Shown: piece by piece, positions 15,086 through 23,693 of the stretch
Numbering within the stretch: the stretch's first letter is position 1
How the letters are laid out: each line of letters begins with the position of its first letter
From: Streptomyces luteogriseus
Lineage (GTDB): Bacteria; Actinomycetota; Actinomycetes; Streptomycetales; Streptomycetaceae
Length of the DNA stretch: 64,000 nucleotides
Assembly (NCBI RefSeq): GCF_014205055.1
Contig: NZ_JACHMS010000001.1
Span: forward strand, 1,488,001-1,552,000
Reading direction: 5' to 3'
Program-made: the position numbers and the translations under genes
The notes under the pieces: generated by a model
The model's database searches: none
What the model was told of the DNA's origin: nothing
Seen by the model: only the letters and a program-made list of their open reading frames with translations

Positions 15086-17977
15086 TCAGAGGTCGCCCGG
15101 CAGCCCGAGGCCGGTGAGGGCGCCGACCGGGTCCAGGTCCGGCGTGCCTCTGGGCCACCAGTCGTCGCGGCCCGGCTCGGACTCGTACGCGTACCAGAGG
15201 CCGTCGCGGCCGAGACGGAGCTGGACGTGGCCCTGGGGGTGGGTGAGGTGGTTGCGCCGGGGCCGGAAGGCGGGCAGGTCGGCGGCGAGCAGGAGAGGGC
15301 GGGCCCGGTCGAACCGCCCGGCCGGCGGATCCCACGGCTCCTCCAGTACGGCGAGGCCCTCCGGTCCGCCCTGACGCCAGGCGGCGACCGCCCGGGCCAG
15401 CTCGGACGGGGTACGGCCCGCCGCGGCGGCGAGGGACGCGTAGAGCGCCCGGGTGCCGGCGGTGAGTCCCGCCCCGGGTCGGGCGGCGGCCAGGCGGACG
15501 GCGTCCTGCCAGAAGGTGAGCTGCCCGACCGGGTCACGGCCGGTGCCGAGCAGGGCGTGGGCGCGGGCCGCGGCGTCCGTGGCCAACTGGTCCAGCGCGA
15601 AGGGGTCCGGGCCGCCTGGAGCCGCCGGGTAGGCCGGGGGCTGCTCGGGGTGGGCGGGCGGAGGCAATGGAGCGGGGAGGGGCGCGGGGGCGCGCGAGGC
15701 GAGCACCTCCGCCGCCCGCACGCCGGGCAGGGGCGCCGGGCCCCTGTCCTGCGCGGCGCGCGCCGCGCGGGTGGCGCTCAGCCGCGACAGCGCGTCGAGC
15801 AGGTCCCGCTCGCCCCGGCCGCGCAGCAGGAGCAGGACGAAGGGGTCGGCGTCGAGCAGCCGGGCGGTCTGGTAGCAGAGGGCGGCCGCGTGCTTGCAGG
15901 GGTGGCCGCGGTCGGGGCAGCTGCAATGGGGCTCCAGGTCACCGGGGCCGGGCAGCAGCGGCACGCCGCACTCCGCGAGGGACTGGGGCATCTCCTTGTC
16001 GAGCAGGGCCGCGATGTGCCCGGGGCGGTCGGCGGCGGCGTCCAGGAAGCGGTCCCAGTCGGTGTCGTCGAGCGTGCGCAGGCGCACCTGGACGCGGTAC
16101 GGGCGGGGGCGGCTGCCCTGGACGTAGGCCAGCACGAGGCCGGGGGTCACGGTGATGGCGTCGACATGCCCCTGTCCCGCGTATCCCCGCCCGCGCTCCA
16201 GCCGCTTCACGTCGAGCGCTCCCTGCTCCAGCGCCTCGACCCAGGCGTTGCCCCACCAGCTCTCGGCGAAGCGGTCGCCGTCCCGGGGCGGGAGGGGCGG
16301 GAAGGTACGGCGGAGTTCGTTGTCACGGGACGGGGCGGCCATGGACCGGGGGGATCGGGCCGACCGGGGGGCGTGGGACGCGGAGCTCGTGGGCGCGGGG
16401 TGGCGGGGCCGGGTGTGGGACGGGGGTGGGGTCGCGACGGAGGCCGGGGCAGGCCTGGTCGGGGTGTCTGAGGGCGGGGTATCGGTGGTGGGCGGGGCGT
16501 CGTGGTGCTGGGCGTCGTGGTGCTGGGTGGGGGCGAGATCCTGGTCGGCCCGGCCGTTGCCGTGCGGGATGGGGGCCGGTTCCCGGGGGGCCGGGTCACT
16601 CGTGCCGGTGGTCGGGGCAGCCGAGGCCTCGGGACGAGATTCCGGGCTTCCTGCGCTGCGCGGCGTTTCCGGGCTCGGCGCGGTCAAGTCGTGCCCAGTG
16701 TCCGGCGTGTCGGGGCGCGGCACGACCAAGTCGTGCCCACGGTCCGGCGTCTCCGGGTTCGCCGCGGCCAAGTCCTGCCCGCTGCCCGACGCCTCCGGGC
16801 CCGATGAGGTCAGGCCGTGCCCACGGTCCGGCGTCTCCGGGTTCGCCGCGCCCAAGTGGTGCCCACCACCCGGCGCATCCGAGCTCGGCGCGGTCAGGCC
16901 GCTCCCACTGCCCGACGCCTCCGGGCTCGCCGCGGCCAAGTCCTGCCCGCTGCCCGACGCCTCCCGGCTCGCCGTGGCCAAGTCCTGCCCGCTGCCAGGC
17001 GCATCCGAGCCCGGCGCGGCCAGGCCATGCCATGTGTTCGGCGCATCCGGGCCCGATGCGGCCAGGCCGTGCCCGGTGTCCGACGTCTCCGGGTTCGCCG
17101 CAGCCAAGTCCTGCCCACGGTCCGGCACATCCGAGCCCGATGCAGCCAAGCCGTTCCCACGGTCCGGCACATCCGAGCCCGCCGCGCCCATGCCCCGCAG
17201 CGGGTCGGCCGTGCGAGCGGACCGGCTCTCCTGCCCGGTCGTCAGCTCATGGTCGTCCGAGGTCGCGTCCGACAGGTCCGGCATCCGGAAGGCGTCGGAC
17301 AGCAACTGCCGTAGGCCGTGCGCGCCCCTGCCGGAGGCGTCCGCGCCCGCCCGTCGCGCAGCTGCCGCCCTGTCGTCCACGGCGCGCTGCCGGGCCCGGC
17401 GCCTGCGGCGGGCACCTTCCCGCTCGGTCTCCTCGCGGGCCCGCCGTGCGTCGTCCCGAGCCGCGCGCAGCGCCTCGCGTGCGACGTCCGCGGCCCGCGG
17501 CTCGGCGCCCGGCCGGTCGGCAGACCGTGCGGGGGCCGCACCGGCCGGGGTGGTCTCCTCCGGACTCGTCCGCGGGGCGCCGGATTCCCGCGGCTCCGGA
17601 TTCACGACCGCCGGGCTGTCCGCGCGTGCATCGGCGTCGCGGGGCGTGCCGACGTCCTCCGGCCCACTGTCCACACCGGGGGCAGTCGTGTCGTGCCGCT
17701 CAGCGCCGCCTTCGGAAGCGGAGGGGCCGGCGACCTCGCAGGCATCGTCCCCCCGCCGCCCGGACACCGCCCTCCGCAGCGCTTCGCGTGCCGCGTCCGC
17801 CGGACCGGGAGCCTCCTCCTGGGCGGCGGCTCCCCCGGCCGGTGAGGGTTCCGTACGGGCCGGGTCCTGAGCCGCCCGCTCGCGGGCCTCGCGCAGCGCG
17901 CGGCGGGCCTCGTCGGCCGGGCGGGCGCCCGTCGCGTCGTCCCCGGGGGCGGGTGCACGGTCCTCGCGGGGTGTCAT
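15086..17977 (-). CDS. SWIM zinc-finger protein with long repetitive linker
   Basis: 963 residues, coupled to the upstream SNF2 gene by an ATGA overlap at 17974-17977. The N-terminal third is acidic and alanine/arginine-rich with coiled-coil-like stretches (ADEARRALREARERAA). About residues 266-433 are twelve 14-residue repeats. A folded half begins near residue 540 (FPPLPPRDGDRFAESWWGN). The SWIM motif is CSCPDRGHPCKH (CxC...CxH), a zinc-binding DNA/protein-interaction module. SWIM/SNF2 pairs are conserved in actinobacteria and are thought to act on DNA or chromatin-like complexes. The linker is much longer than needed for the SWIM fold. Confidence 0.85.
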   Translation of the reverse strand: MTPREDRAPAPGDDATGARPADEARRALREARERAAQDPARTEPSPAGGAAAQEEAPGPADAAREALRRAVSGRRGDDACEVAGPSASEGGAERHDTTAPGVDSGPEDVGTPRDADARADSPAVVNPEPRESGAPRTSPEETTPAGAAPARSADRPGAEPRAADVAREALRAARDDARRAREETEREGARRRRRARQRAVDDRAAAARRAGADASGRGAHGLRQLLSDAFRMPDLSDATSDDHELTTGQESRSARTADPLRGMGAAGSDVPDRGNGLAASGSDVPDRGQDLAAANPETSDTGHGLAASGPDAPNTWHGLAAPGSDAPGSGQDLATASREASGSGQDLAAASPEASGSGSGLTAPSSDAPGGGHHLGAANPETPDRGHGLTSSGPEASGSGQDLAAANPETPDRGHDLVVPRPDTPDTGHDLTAPSPETPRSAGSPESRPEASAAPTTGTSDPAPREPAPIPHGNGRADQDLAPTQHHDAQHHDAPPTTDTPPSDTPTRPAPASVATPPPSHTRPRHPAPTSSASHAPRSARSPRSMAAPSRDNELRRTFPPLPPRDGDRFAESWWGNAWVEALEQGALDVKRLERGRGYAGQGHVDAITVTPGLVLAYVQGSRPRPYRVQVRLRTLDDTDWDRFLDAAADRPGHIAALLDKEMPQSLAECGVPLLPGPGDLEPHCSCPDRGHPCKHAAALCYQTARLLDADPFVLLLLRGRGERDLLDALSRLSATRAARAAQDRGPAPLPGVRAAEVLASRAPAPLPAPLPPPAHPEQPPAYPAAPGGPDPFALDQLATDAAARAHALLGTGRDPVGQLTFWQDAVRLAAARPGAGLTAGTRALYASLAAAAGRTPSELARAVAAWRQGGPEGLAVLEEPWDPPAGRFDRARPLLLAADLPAFRPRRNHLTHPQGHVQLRLGRDGLWYAYESEPGRDDWWPRGTPDLDPVGALTGLGLPGDL
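16679..17182 (-). repeat. coding minisatellite, twelve 42-bp units
   Basis: Twelve uninterrupted 14-residue units within the SWIM protein, for example SGSDVPDRGQDLAA, ANPETPDRGHGLTS, SGPEASGSGQDLAA and ANPETPDRGHDLVV. The loose consensus is (S/A)(G/N)P(D/E)(A/T)(P/S)D(R/T)G(H/Q)DLAA. A thirteenth degenerate unit follows (PSPETPRSAGSPES). All units are in frame and no stops occur. Confidence 0.9.
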
Positions 17978-20829
17978 GCCGACCTCCGCAGGGACACCAG
18001 GTCGGTCAGCTCCCGGTCCGTCAGTTCCGTGAGGGAGGACTCGCCGGAGCCGAGGATCGCGTCGGCCAGGGCACGCTTGGACCGGAGCATCTCGGCGATG
18101 CGGTCCTCGACGGTGCCCTCCGTGATGAGGCGGTGCACCTGGACCGGCTGGGTCTGGCCGATGCGGTACGCGCGGTCGGTGGCCTGTTCCTCGACGGCCG
18201 GGTTCCACCAGCGGTCGAAGTGCACGACATGGCCCGCCCGGGTGAGGTTGAGGCCGGTCCCGGCCGCCTTGAGCGACAGCACCAGGACCGGCGTCGAACC
18301 GGCCTGGAAACGGTCCACCATGCGCTCCCTCTCGGGGACCGGCGTGCCGCCGTGGAGGAGGTCGACCGGGACGGCGCGGGTGGCCAGATGGGACGTGATC
18401 AGGCGGGCCATCCCGACGTACTGGGTGAAGACGAGGGCGGACCCGTCCTCGGCCAGCAGGGTGTCCAGCAGCTCGTCCAGCAGGGCGAGTTTCCCGGAGC
18501 GGGCGGCGAGCCGGTCGCCGGCGGACGGGGTGTGCTCCTCCTTGAGGAACAGCGCGGGGTGGTTGCAGATCTGCTTCAGCGAGGTGAGGAGCTTCAGAAC
18601 CAGGCCGCGGCGGGGCATGCCCTCGGCCGTCTCGATGGCGAGCATCGACTCGCGGACGACCGCCTCGTACAGCGCGGCCTGTTCACGGGTGAGCGGCACC
18701 GGATGATCGGTCTCCGTCTTGGGCGGCAGCTCGGGCACGATGCCCGGGTCGGACTTCTTGCGGCGCAGCAGGAAGGGCCGGACCAGCCGGGCCAGACGCT
18801 CCACCGCCTCCTCGTCCTCGCCGTTCTCCACGGCGCGCGCGTGCCGGGCGCGGAAGGACTTCAGCGGGCCGAGCAGGCCCGGGGTGGTCCAGTCGAGCAG
18901 CGCCCACAGCTCCGAGAGGTTGTTCTCGACGGGGGTGCCGGTCAGGGCCACGCGCGCGGGGGCCGGGATCGTGCGCAGGGCCTTGGCGGTGGCCGAGTAG
19001 GGGTTCTTGACGTGCTGCGCCTCGTCGGCGACGACCATGCCCCAGGTGCGGTCGGCCAGGGCGGGGGCCGCCGAGCGCATGGTGCCGTAGGTGGTGAGGA
19101 CGAAGCCGCCGTCCAGGTCGTCGAGGCTGCGGTCCGGGCCGTGGAAGCGGCGGACGGGGACGCCGGGGGCGAAGCGGTTGATCTCCCGCTGCCAGTTGCC
19201 CAGCAGGGAGGCAGGGCAGACCACCAGGGTCGGTTCGCGGCGGGCCCGCTTGAGGTGCAGGGCGATGAGGGTGACGGTCTTGCCGAGGCCCATGTCGTCG
19301 GCGAGGCAGCCGCCGAGGCCGAGGGAGGTCATCAGGTCGAGCCAGGCCAGGCCCCGGAGCTGGTAGTCCCGGAGGGTGGCCCGAAGGGCCGGGGGTGGTT
19401 CGGCCGGGCGGATCCCCGCGGTCAGGCGGTCGCGCAGGGCGGCCAGCGCACCGACGGGGACGGCCTCGACCGTCTCGCCGTCGACGTCGGCCGTGCCGGT
19501 CAGGGCTACGGACAGCGCGTCGACCGGGTCGAGCAGGCCCAGGTCCCGTTTGCGGGCCTTGCGGACGAGCGCCGGGTCCACCAGCACCCACTGGTCGCGC
19601 AGCCGGACGACCGGGCGGTGGGCCTCGGCGAGGGCGTCCATCTCGGTGTCGGTGAGCGGGTCGCCGCCGAGCGCCAGCTGCCAGCGGAACTGGAGGAGGT
19701 CCTCGCTCTCGAAGAAGCCGGTGCCGTCGGTCGCCGAGCCGGGGGCCGTTCGGACCACCGCCGCGGCGGACAGGTCCTGCGCGAGGTCCCGGGGCCAGTG
19801 CACGGCGACCCCGGCGGCCGCGAGCCGGGTCGCCGCGACGCCGAGCAGGTCGCTGAGCTCGTCCTCGGTCAGGGCCAGCACGTCGGGCACGTCCTGGTCG
19901 GCGAGCCGGTCGAGCGGGGGCCAGACGCGGGCCGCGCGGCGCACGGCGAGGGCGGCGTCCACGCGCGCGCGGGGCCCGAAGGCGTCGGCGGCGCCCGCCC
20001 ACAGGGCCGCCGCGTCGGCGACGAGGGTGGGGTCGGCGAGGCTGTGCACCTGGACGATCGCGGCTCCGGCGCTGCGGGCACCGCCGGAGGCGTCGTCGAA
20101 CAGGTCGTACGCCGACAAGTCCAGGCGCAGCGAGATCCGCACGCCGGCGTCCATGCCGGCGGCGACCTCGGCGGCCCAGTCGTGGGCGGTGGGCAGGTGC
20201 TGGGCCTCGCGGGCGGCGAAGGGCCTGCCGGAGGTGTGGGGCGCGGCCGGGGTGCGGGGCAGGGTGTCGGCGACCGCGTCGAGGAAGGCGCGTACCAGGG
20301 CTTCCGGTTCGGGCAGCAGGATCGGGCCGGGGCCCGGCAGCGGCACGGCGTGGCCCTCGTAGGGCAGGGCGGCGGCCACCGCGCGCAGGTGCGCGATGTC
20401 GTCGGGGTCGAGGGGGCCGGCCCGCCAGGCGTCGTGGCCCATGGCGGTGAGGCCGGGCAGCAGCCGGCCGCGGGCGGTCAGCCGCAGGGCGTGCAGGGCG
20501 GCGGCGCCCCAGCAGGCCGTGGCGGGGTGGGCCGCGGGGTCGTGCCGGGCGCGCACGAGGAGCGGCAGGGCCGCGTCGAGCGGGAGGGTCAGCGCACGGG
20601 TGGTGCGGCGCCGGACTCCGGCGGCGCCGTGCCGTCGTACGACGGTCAGCTCGGTGTCCCGGGCGTCCGCGGTGTCTTGCGCGTCCCCTGGGGGGAGGGG
20701 CTCGCCCTCGGGGTCCCAGAAGGCGATGCGGCCCTCGCGCGGGAGGGGCGCGGGCAGGAAGACGGCGGGGAGCCGGACCGGGACAGTGGTGTCCCCCGTC
20801 CGCTCGGCCACCTGGGCCGCCTCTCGCAT
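17974..20829 (-). CDS. SNF2-family DEAD/DEAH helicase
   Basis: 951 residues from the ATG at 20829 (an in-frame GTG at 20841 abuts the ribosome site and is less likely). A long N-terminal region (about 1-480) is followed by the SNF2 ATPase: Walker A DDMGLGKT (about 511-518), Walker B DEAQ, LTGTPVENNLSELW, then the helicase C half with KAAGTGLNLTRAGHVVHFD and ATDRAYRIGQ. It is an ATP-driven dsDNA translocase rather than a strand-separating helicase. It is followed, with a 4-bp overlap, by the SWIM zinc-finger gene, so the two products probably form a complex in fixed ratio. Confidence 0.92.
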   Translation of the reverse strand: MREAAQVAERTGDTTVPVRLPAVFLPAPLPREGRIAFWDPEGEPLPPGDAQDTADARDTELTVVRRHGAAGVRRRTTRALTLPLDAALPLLVRARHDPAAHPATACWGAAALHALRLTARGRLLPGLTAMGHDAWRAGPLDPDDIAHLRAVAAALPYEGHAVPLPGPGPILLPEPEALVRAFLDAVADTLPRTPAAPHTSGRPFAAREAQHLPTAHDWAAEVAAGMDAGVRISLRLDLSAYDLFDDASGGARSAGAAIVQVHSLADPTLVADAAALWAGAADAFGPRARVDAALAVRRAARVWPPLDRLADQDVPDVLALTEDELSDLLGVAATRLAAAGVAVHWPRDLAQDLSAAAVVRTAPGSATDGTGFFESEDLLQFRWQLALGGDPLTDTEMDALAEAHRPVVRLRDQWVLVDPALVRKARKRDLGLLDPVDALSVALTGTADVDGETVEAVPVGALAALRDRLTAGIRPAEPPPALRATLRDYQLRGLAWLDLMTSLGLGGCLADDMGLGKTVTLIALHLKRARREPTLVVCPASLLGNWQREINRFAPGVPVRRFHGPDRSLDDLDGGFVLTTYGTMRSAAPALADRTWGMVVADEAQHVKNPYSATAKALRTIPAPARVALTGTPVENNLSELWALLDWTTPGLLGPLKSFRARHARAVENGEDEEAVERLARLVRPFLLRRKKSDPGIVPELPPKTETDHPVPLTREQAALYEAVVRESMLAIETAEGMPRRGLVLKLLTSLKQICNHPALFLKEEHTPSAGDRLAARSGKLALLDELLDTLLAEDGSALVFTQYVGMARLITSHLATRAVPVDLLHGGTPVPERERMVDRFQAGSTPVLVLSLKAAGTGLNLTRAGHVVHFDRWWNPAVEEQATDRAYRIGQTQPVQVHRLITEGTVEDRIAEMLRSKRALADAILGSGESSLTELTDRELTDLVSLRRSA

Positions 20830-20953
20830 ACGTCCTGCCACCTCCCGCCCAGCGTGTCGGATCAGTTGTCTCCGACTCTACGGGCGGCCTCTGACAATCG
20901 GCCCCGGCGGCGGGCCAGGGGGCTGCTGACGGATCTCCGCGGCGTCACGCCCC

Positions 20954-21535
20954 CTAGGGCACCGTCCGGCCCACGACGTACACCCAGGGGTACGCCGGGT
21001 TGGACAGGTCCACGACCACGTCGTGGGTGGGTGCGGGGTTCTTCTGCCGGTGGACGAAGCCGTACCAGGAGTCGGTCGTGGCGAACTTCCAGCCGGTGAT
21101 CTTCCGGTCGCGGGCGCCGATGGTGATGTGGCCCTGCTTCAGGTCCTTGCGGGTCACGCCCAGACCCGTCAGGTAGGCGTCCAGACCGGCAGCGTTGGTC
21201 TCGAACTGGGTGTAGAGGCGGCTGGTCTTCCAGTTGTTGGTCTCGTAGTACGCCACGTGCCAGGCCGGGTGCGGGACGGGCACCTGGTAGATCCGGCGCT
21301 GGAGCTTGGAGGGCCAGCCCTCGGTCAGGCCGGTCGCCGAGTACTTCGCCTCCTTGTCCTTGCCGCTGTCGCGGCTCTGGTTCGCGGAGATCACGAGGTA
21401 GCCGGCCGGGACGCCGATGAGCAGCACGATGATCAGCAGGGTGAGGGCCCTGCGGCGGATCATGTGACGGCGGTCCTCGGCCGGACGGTCCGGCTCGTCG
21501 GGCCAGGAACCCTGGTGGGGCAGGGAAGCGGTCAC
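20954..21535 (-). CDS. membrane-anchored hypothetical protein
   Basis: 193 residues from a GTG that overlaps the stop of the ROK kinase gene (GTGA), with AGGAGA upstream. A short cytoplasmic tail (residues 1-27) is followed by one membrane segment, ALTLLIIVLLIGVPAGYLVI, then an external domain with WPSKLQRRIYQVPVPHP, YYETNNWKTSRLYTQF and WYGFVHRQKNPAPTHDVVVD. I do not recognise the family. Overlap with the kinase gene implies co-translation. Function unknown. Confidence 0.75.
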   Translation of the reverse strand: MTASLPHQGSWPDEPDRPAEDRRHMIRRRALTLLIIVLLIGVPAGYLVISANQSRDSGKDKEAKYSATGLTEGWPSKLQRRIYQVPVPHPAWHVAYYETNNWKTSRLYTQFETNAAGLDAYLTGLGVTRKDLKQGHITIGARDRKITGWKFATTDSWYGFVHRQKNPAPTHDVVVDLSNPAYPWVYVVGRTVP

Positions 21536-22680
21536 AACGTCTCCTGGGTACTGCGCAGCGACTGCGTGTACCGCTCGTAGCGCTCGTACCGCTCCACGCG
21601 GCGGCGCTTGGCGCGGCGGAAGCGGCGGGCGACCAGCCGGGCGAGGTCGGCGGCGCCGACCATGCCGGCCTCCGGGCCGAGCTGGGCCCGGACGATGCGG
21701 GCCTCGGGGCGGTAGCCGCGGCCGGTGAGATGCCGCTTGAAGGCGTCCCGGGCGGGGCCGATCAGCAGGTCGTCGGCGGCCGAGACACCGCCGCCGATCA
21801 CGAAGCAGGAGGGGTCGAGGGCGGCGGCGAGGTTGGCGATGCCGACGCCGAGCCACTGGCCGATGTCCTGGAGCAGTTCGATGCACATGGCGTCGCCGTC
21901 GCGGGCCAGCTCGGTGATCATCGGGCCGGTGATGTCGCCGATGCTGCCCTTGACGTGCTCGATGATCCCGTACGCGACCGGCGAGTCGGCGGCGGCCAGC
22001 TCGCGGGCCTCGCGCACCAGGGCGTTTCCGGAGCTGTACTGCTCCCAGCAGCCGCGGTTGCCGCACGGGCAGCGGTGTCCGCCGGGTACGACCTGCATGT
22101 GGCCGAACTCTCCGGCGACGCCGTACTTGCCGCGCTTGACCTGGCCGTCCTCCAGGATCGCGCCGCCGATGCCGGTGCCGAGGGTGATCATGACGAGGTG
22201 GTCCTCGCCGCGCCCGGCGCCGAAGCGCCACTCGGCCCAGGCGGCGGTGTTGGCGTCGTTGTCCACCAGGACCGGGACGGACAGCCGGCCCGAGAGGCGG
22301 TCGCGGAGCGGTTCGTTGCGCCAGGACAGGTGGGGGGCGAACAGCACGCGGTTGCGGTCGGCGTCCACCCAGCCGGCCGCGCCGATGCCGACGGCGTGCA
22401 CGTCGTGCCGGTCGGAGAGGTCAAGGACCAGCTCGGCGATGGTGTCCTCGACGACCTTGGGGCTCTTGGACTTGTCCGGGGTCTCCGTGCGGAGCATCTC
22501 CAGGATGTTGCCGTCGGCGTCGACGACACCCGCCATCACCTTCGTACCGCCGATGTCGATGCCGACCGTGGGCACGCGGGGGGCCGTCAGGTGCGAGCGG
22601 CGCTCCCGGGTGCCGACGGTGCGGAGCACGGTGGCACGGCGGGAGCCGATGGGGGCGGTGAAGTCGCGGTAGGTGCTCAT
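21532..22680 (-). CDS. ROK-family sugar kinase, glucokinase-like
   Basis: 382 residues. After an N-terminal extension of about 35 residues comes the phosphate-1 motif VGIDIGGTKVMAGVVD, VDNDANTAAWAEW with the catalytic Asp, LGTGIGGAI, and the ROK zinc motif CPCGNRGCWEQY. The C-terminal tail is basic (RRFRRAKRRRVERYERYERY). It phosphorylates glucose or a related hexose with ATP. The extension and basic tail distinguish it from the housekeeping glucokinase of the genus. It is followed by an overlapping membrane protein gene. Confidence 0.88.
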   Translation of the reverse strand: MSTYRDFTAPIGSRRATVLRTVGTRERRSHLTAPRVPTVGIDIGGTKVMAGVVDADGNILEMLRTETPDKSKSPKVVEDTIAELVLDLSDRHDVHAVGIGAAGWVDADRNRVLFAPHLSWRNEPLRDRLSGRLSVPVLVDNDANTAAWAEWRFGAGRGEDHLVMITLGTGIGGAILEDGQVKRGKYGVAGEFGHMQVVPGGHRCPCGNRGCWEQYSSGNALVREARELAAADSPVAYGIIEHVKGSIGDITGPMITELARDGDAMCIELLQDIGQWLGVGIANLAAALDPSCFVIGGGVSAADDLLIGPARDAFKRHLTGRGYRPEARIVRAQLGPEAGMVGAADLARLVARRFRRAKRRRVERYERYERYTQSLRSTQETL

Positions 22681-22827
22681 CGCCGCCGATTCTGCCTCAC
22701 CAGGGGGCAGGGTGCGGAGCAGAGGGGGGTGCGGATCATTGCCGAGTGCGGCCCGGTGGGGGCTTGTCGCGCCCCCGCGGCGGAGCCGCTGATCAGCCCA
22801 GCCCCGTGCCCCTCATCAGCATGACCA

Positions 22828-23592
22828 TCACGTCCGTACGAGCAGCTGGAACTCGAAGGAGTAGCGCGTCGGACGGTACGTGTGTGTGCCGAATTCCACT
22901 GCTCGACCGGTGTCGTCGAACGTCACCCGCTGCATGGTCAGCAGCGGCGCGCCCGCCTCCTCCGCCAGCCGCTCCGCCTCCTCCTTCGTCGCCGCCCGGG
23001 CGCCGATCGACTGACGGGCGCTGTGCAGGGTGATGCCCGCCGACCGCATCATGCGGTAGAGGCCGGTGGTCTCCAGCTGGTCCGTGTCGAGGTCGATGAG
23101 GCCGGGCGGCAGGAAGTTGCAGAGGTAGGCCATGGGCTCGCCGTGGGCGAGGCGGAGGCGTTCGACGCGGTGGACGTCGCTGTCCTCGGCGACGCCGAGT
23201 GCGGCGGCGACCTCGGCGGAGGCGGGGACGAGCCTGTTGACGAGCACGCGGGTGGCCGGGCGCTGGCCCGCCGCCTCCAGGTCGTCGTAGAGGCTGCTGA
23301 GCTCGAGCGGGCGTTTGACCTGGCTGTGCACGACCTGGGTGCCCACGCCCCGGCGGCGTACGAGGAGGCCCTTGTCGACGAGCGACTGGATCGCCTGACG
23401 GACGGTCGGCCGGGACAGGCCGAGCCGGGCGGCGAGCTCGATCTCGTTGCCCAGCAGGCTGCCGGGGGTCAGCGTGCCGTGCTCGATCGCGGCCTCCAGC
23501 TGCTGGGACAGCTGGAAGTACAACGGCACGGGAGAGCTGCGGTCCACACTCAGCTCGAGCTGCACGGTCGGGTCCACTTCTGGTTTCGGCAC
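22828..23592 (-). CDS. GntR/HutC-family transcriptional regulator
   Basis: 254 residues from a GTG start. The winged helix (about 20-85) reads VPLYFQLSQQLEAAI, LGNEIELAARLGLSRPTVRQ and LLVRRRGVGTQV. A UTRA effector domain (about 100-245) includes HRVERLRLAHGEPMAY and PLLTMQRVTFDDTGRAVEFG. HutC-type regulators bind sugar phosphates or similar ligands. It is divergent from a Gfo/Idh/MocA dehydrogenase, with a perfect 10-bp palindrome in the 101-bp gap, so it probably represses that gene and itself. Confidence 0.9.
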   Translation of the reverse strand: MPKPEVDPTVQLELSVDRSSPVPLYFQLSQQLEAAIEHGTLTPGSLLGNEIELAARLGLSRPTVRQAIQSLVDKGLLVRRRGVGTQVVHSQVKRPLELSSLYDDLEAAGQRPATRVLVNRLVPASAEVAAALGVAEDSDVHRVERLRLAHGEPMAYLCNFLPPGLIDLDTDQLETTGLYRMMRSAGITLHSARQSIGARAATKEEAERLAEEAGAPLLTMQRVTFDDTGRAVEFGTHTYRPTRYSFEFQLLVRT

Positions 23593-23642
23593 GGGCCGAG
23601 CGTAGCTCCGTGCGTTGTTGACGGGAAGTCGTGTAGTCAGAT

Positions 23643-23652
23643 TGTCCGGACA
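23643..23652. promoter_or_regulatory. candidate operator of the GntR regulator
   Basis: TGTCCGGACA is a perfect palindrome roughly midway between the divergent GntR and dehydrogenase starts. Size and position fit a HutC-type operator, but a single site is all that can be seen. Confidence 0.45.
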
Positions 23653-23693
23653 TACAGATTGACAGCGGCGAGCTGTGCACGCACTTTGTTTTC

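Noticed and set aside
16679-17182. Tandem repeats as a possible CRISPR array
   Set aside because: Units are contiguous 42-bp coding repeats with no unique spacers, inside a protein gene.
16426-21099. A 1557-residue plus-strand open frame
   Set aside because: It is antisense to the SWIM and SNF2 genes; repeats and GC bias keep the frame open, and no protein family is visible.
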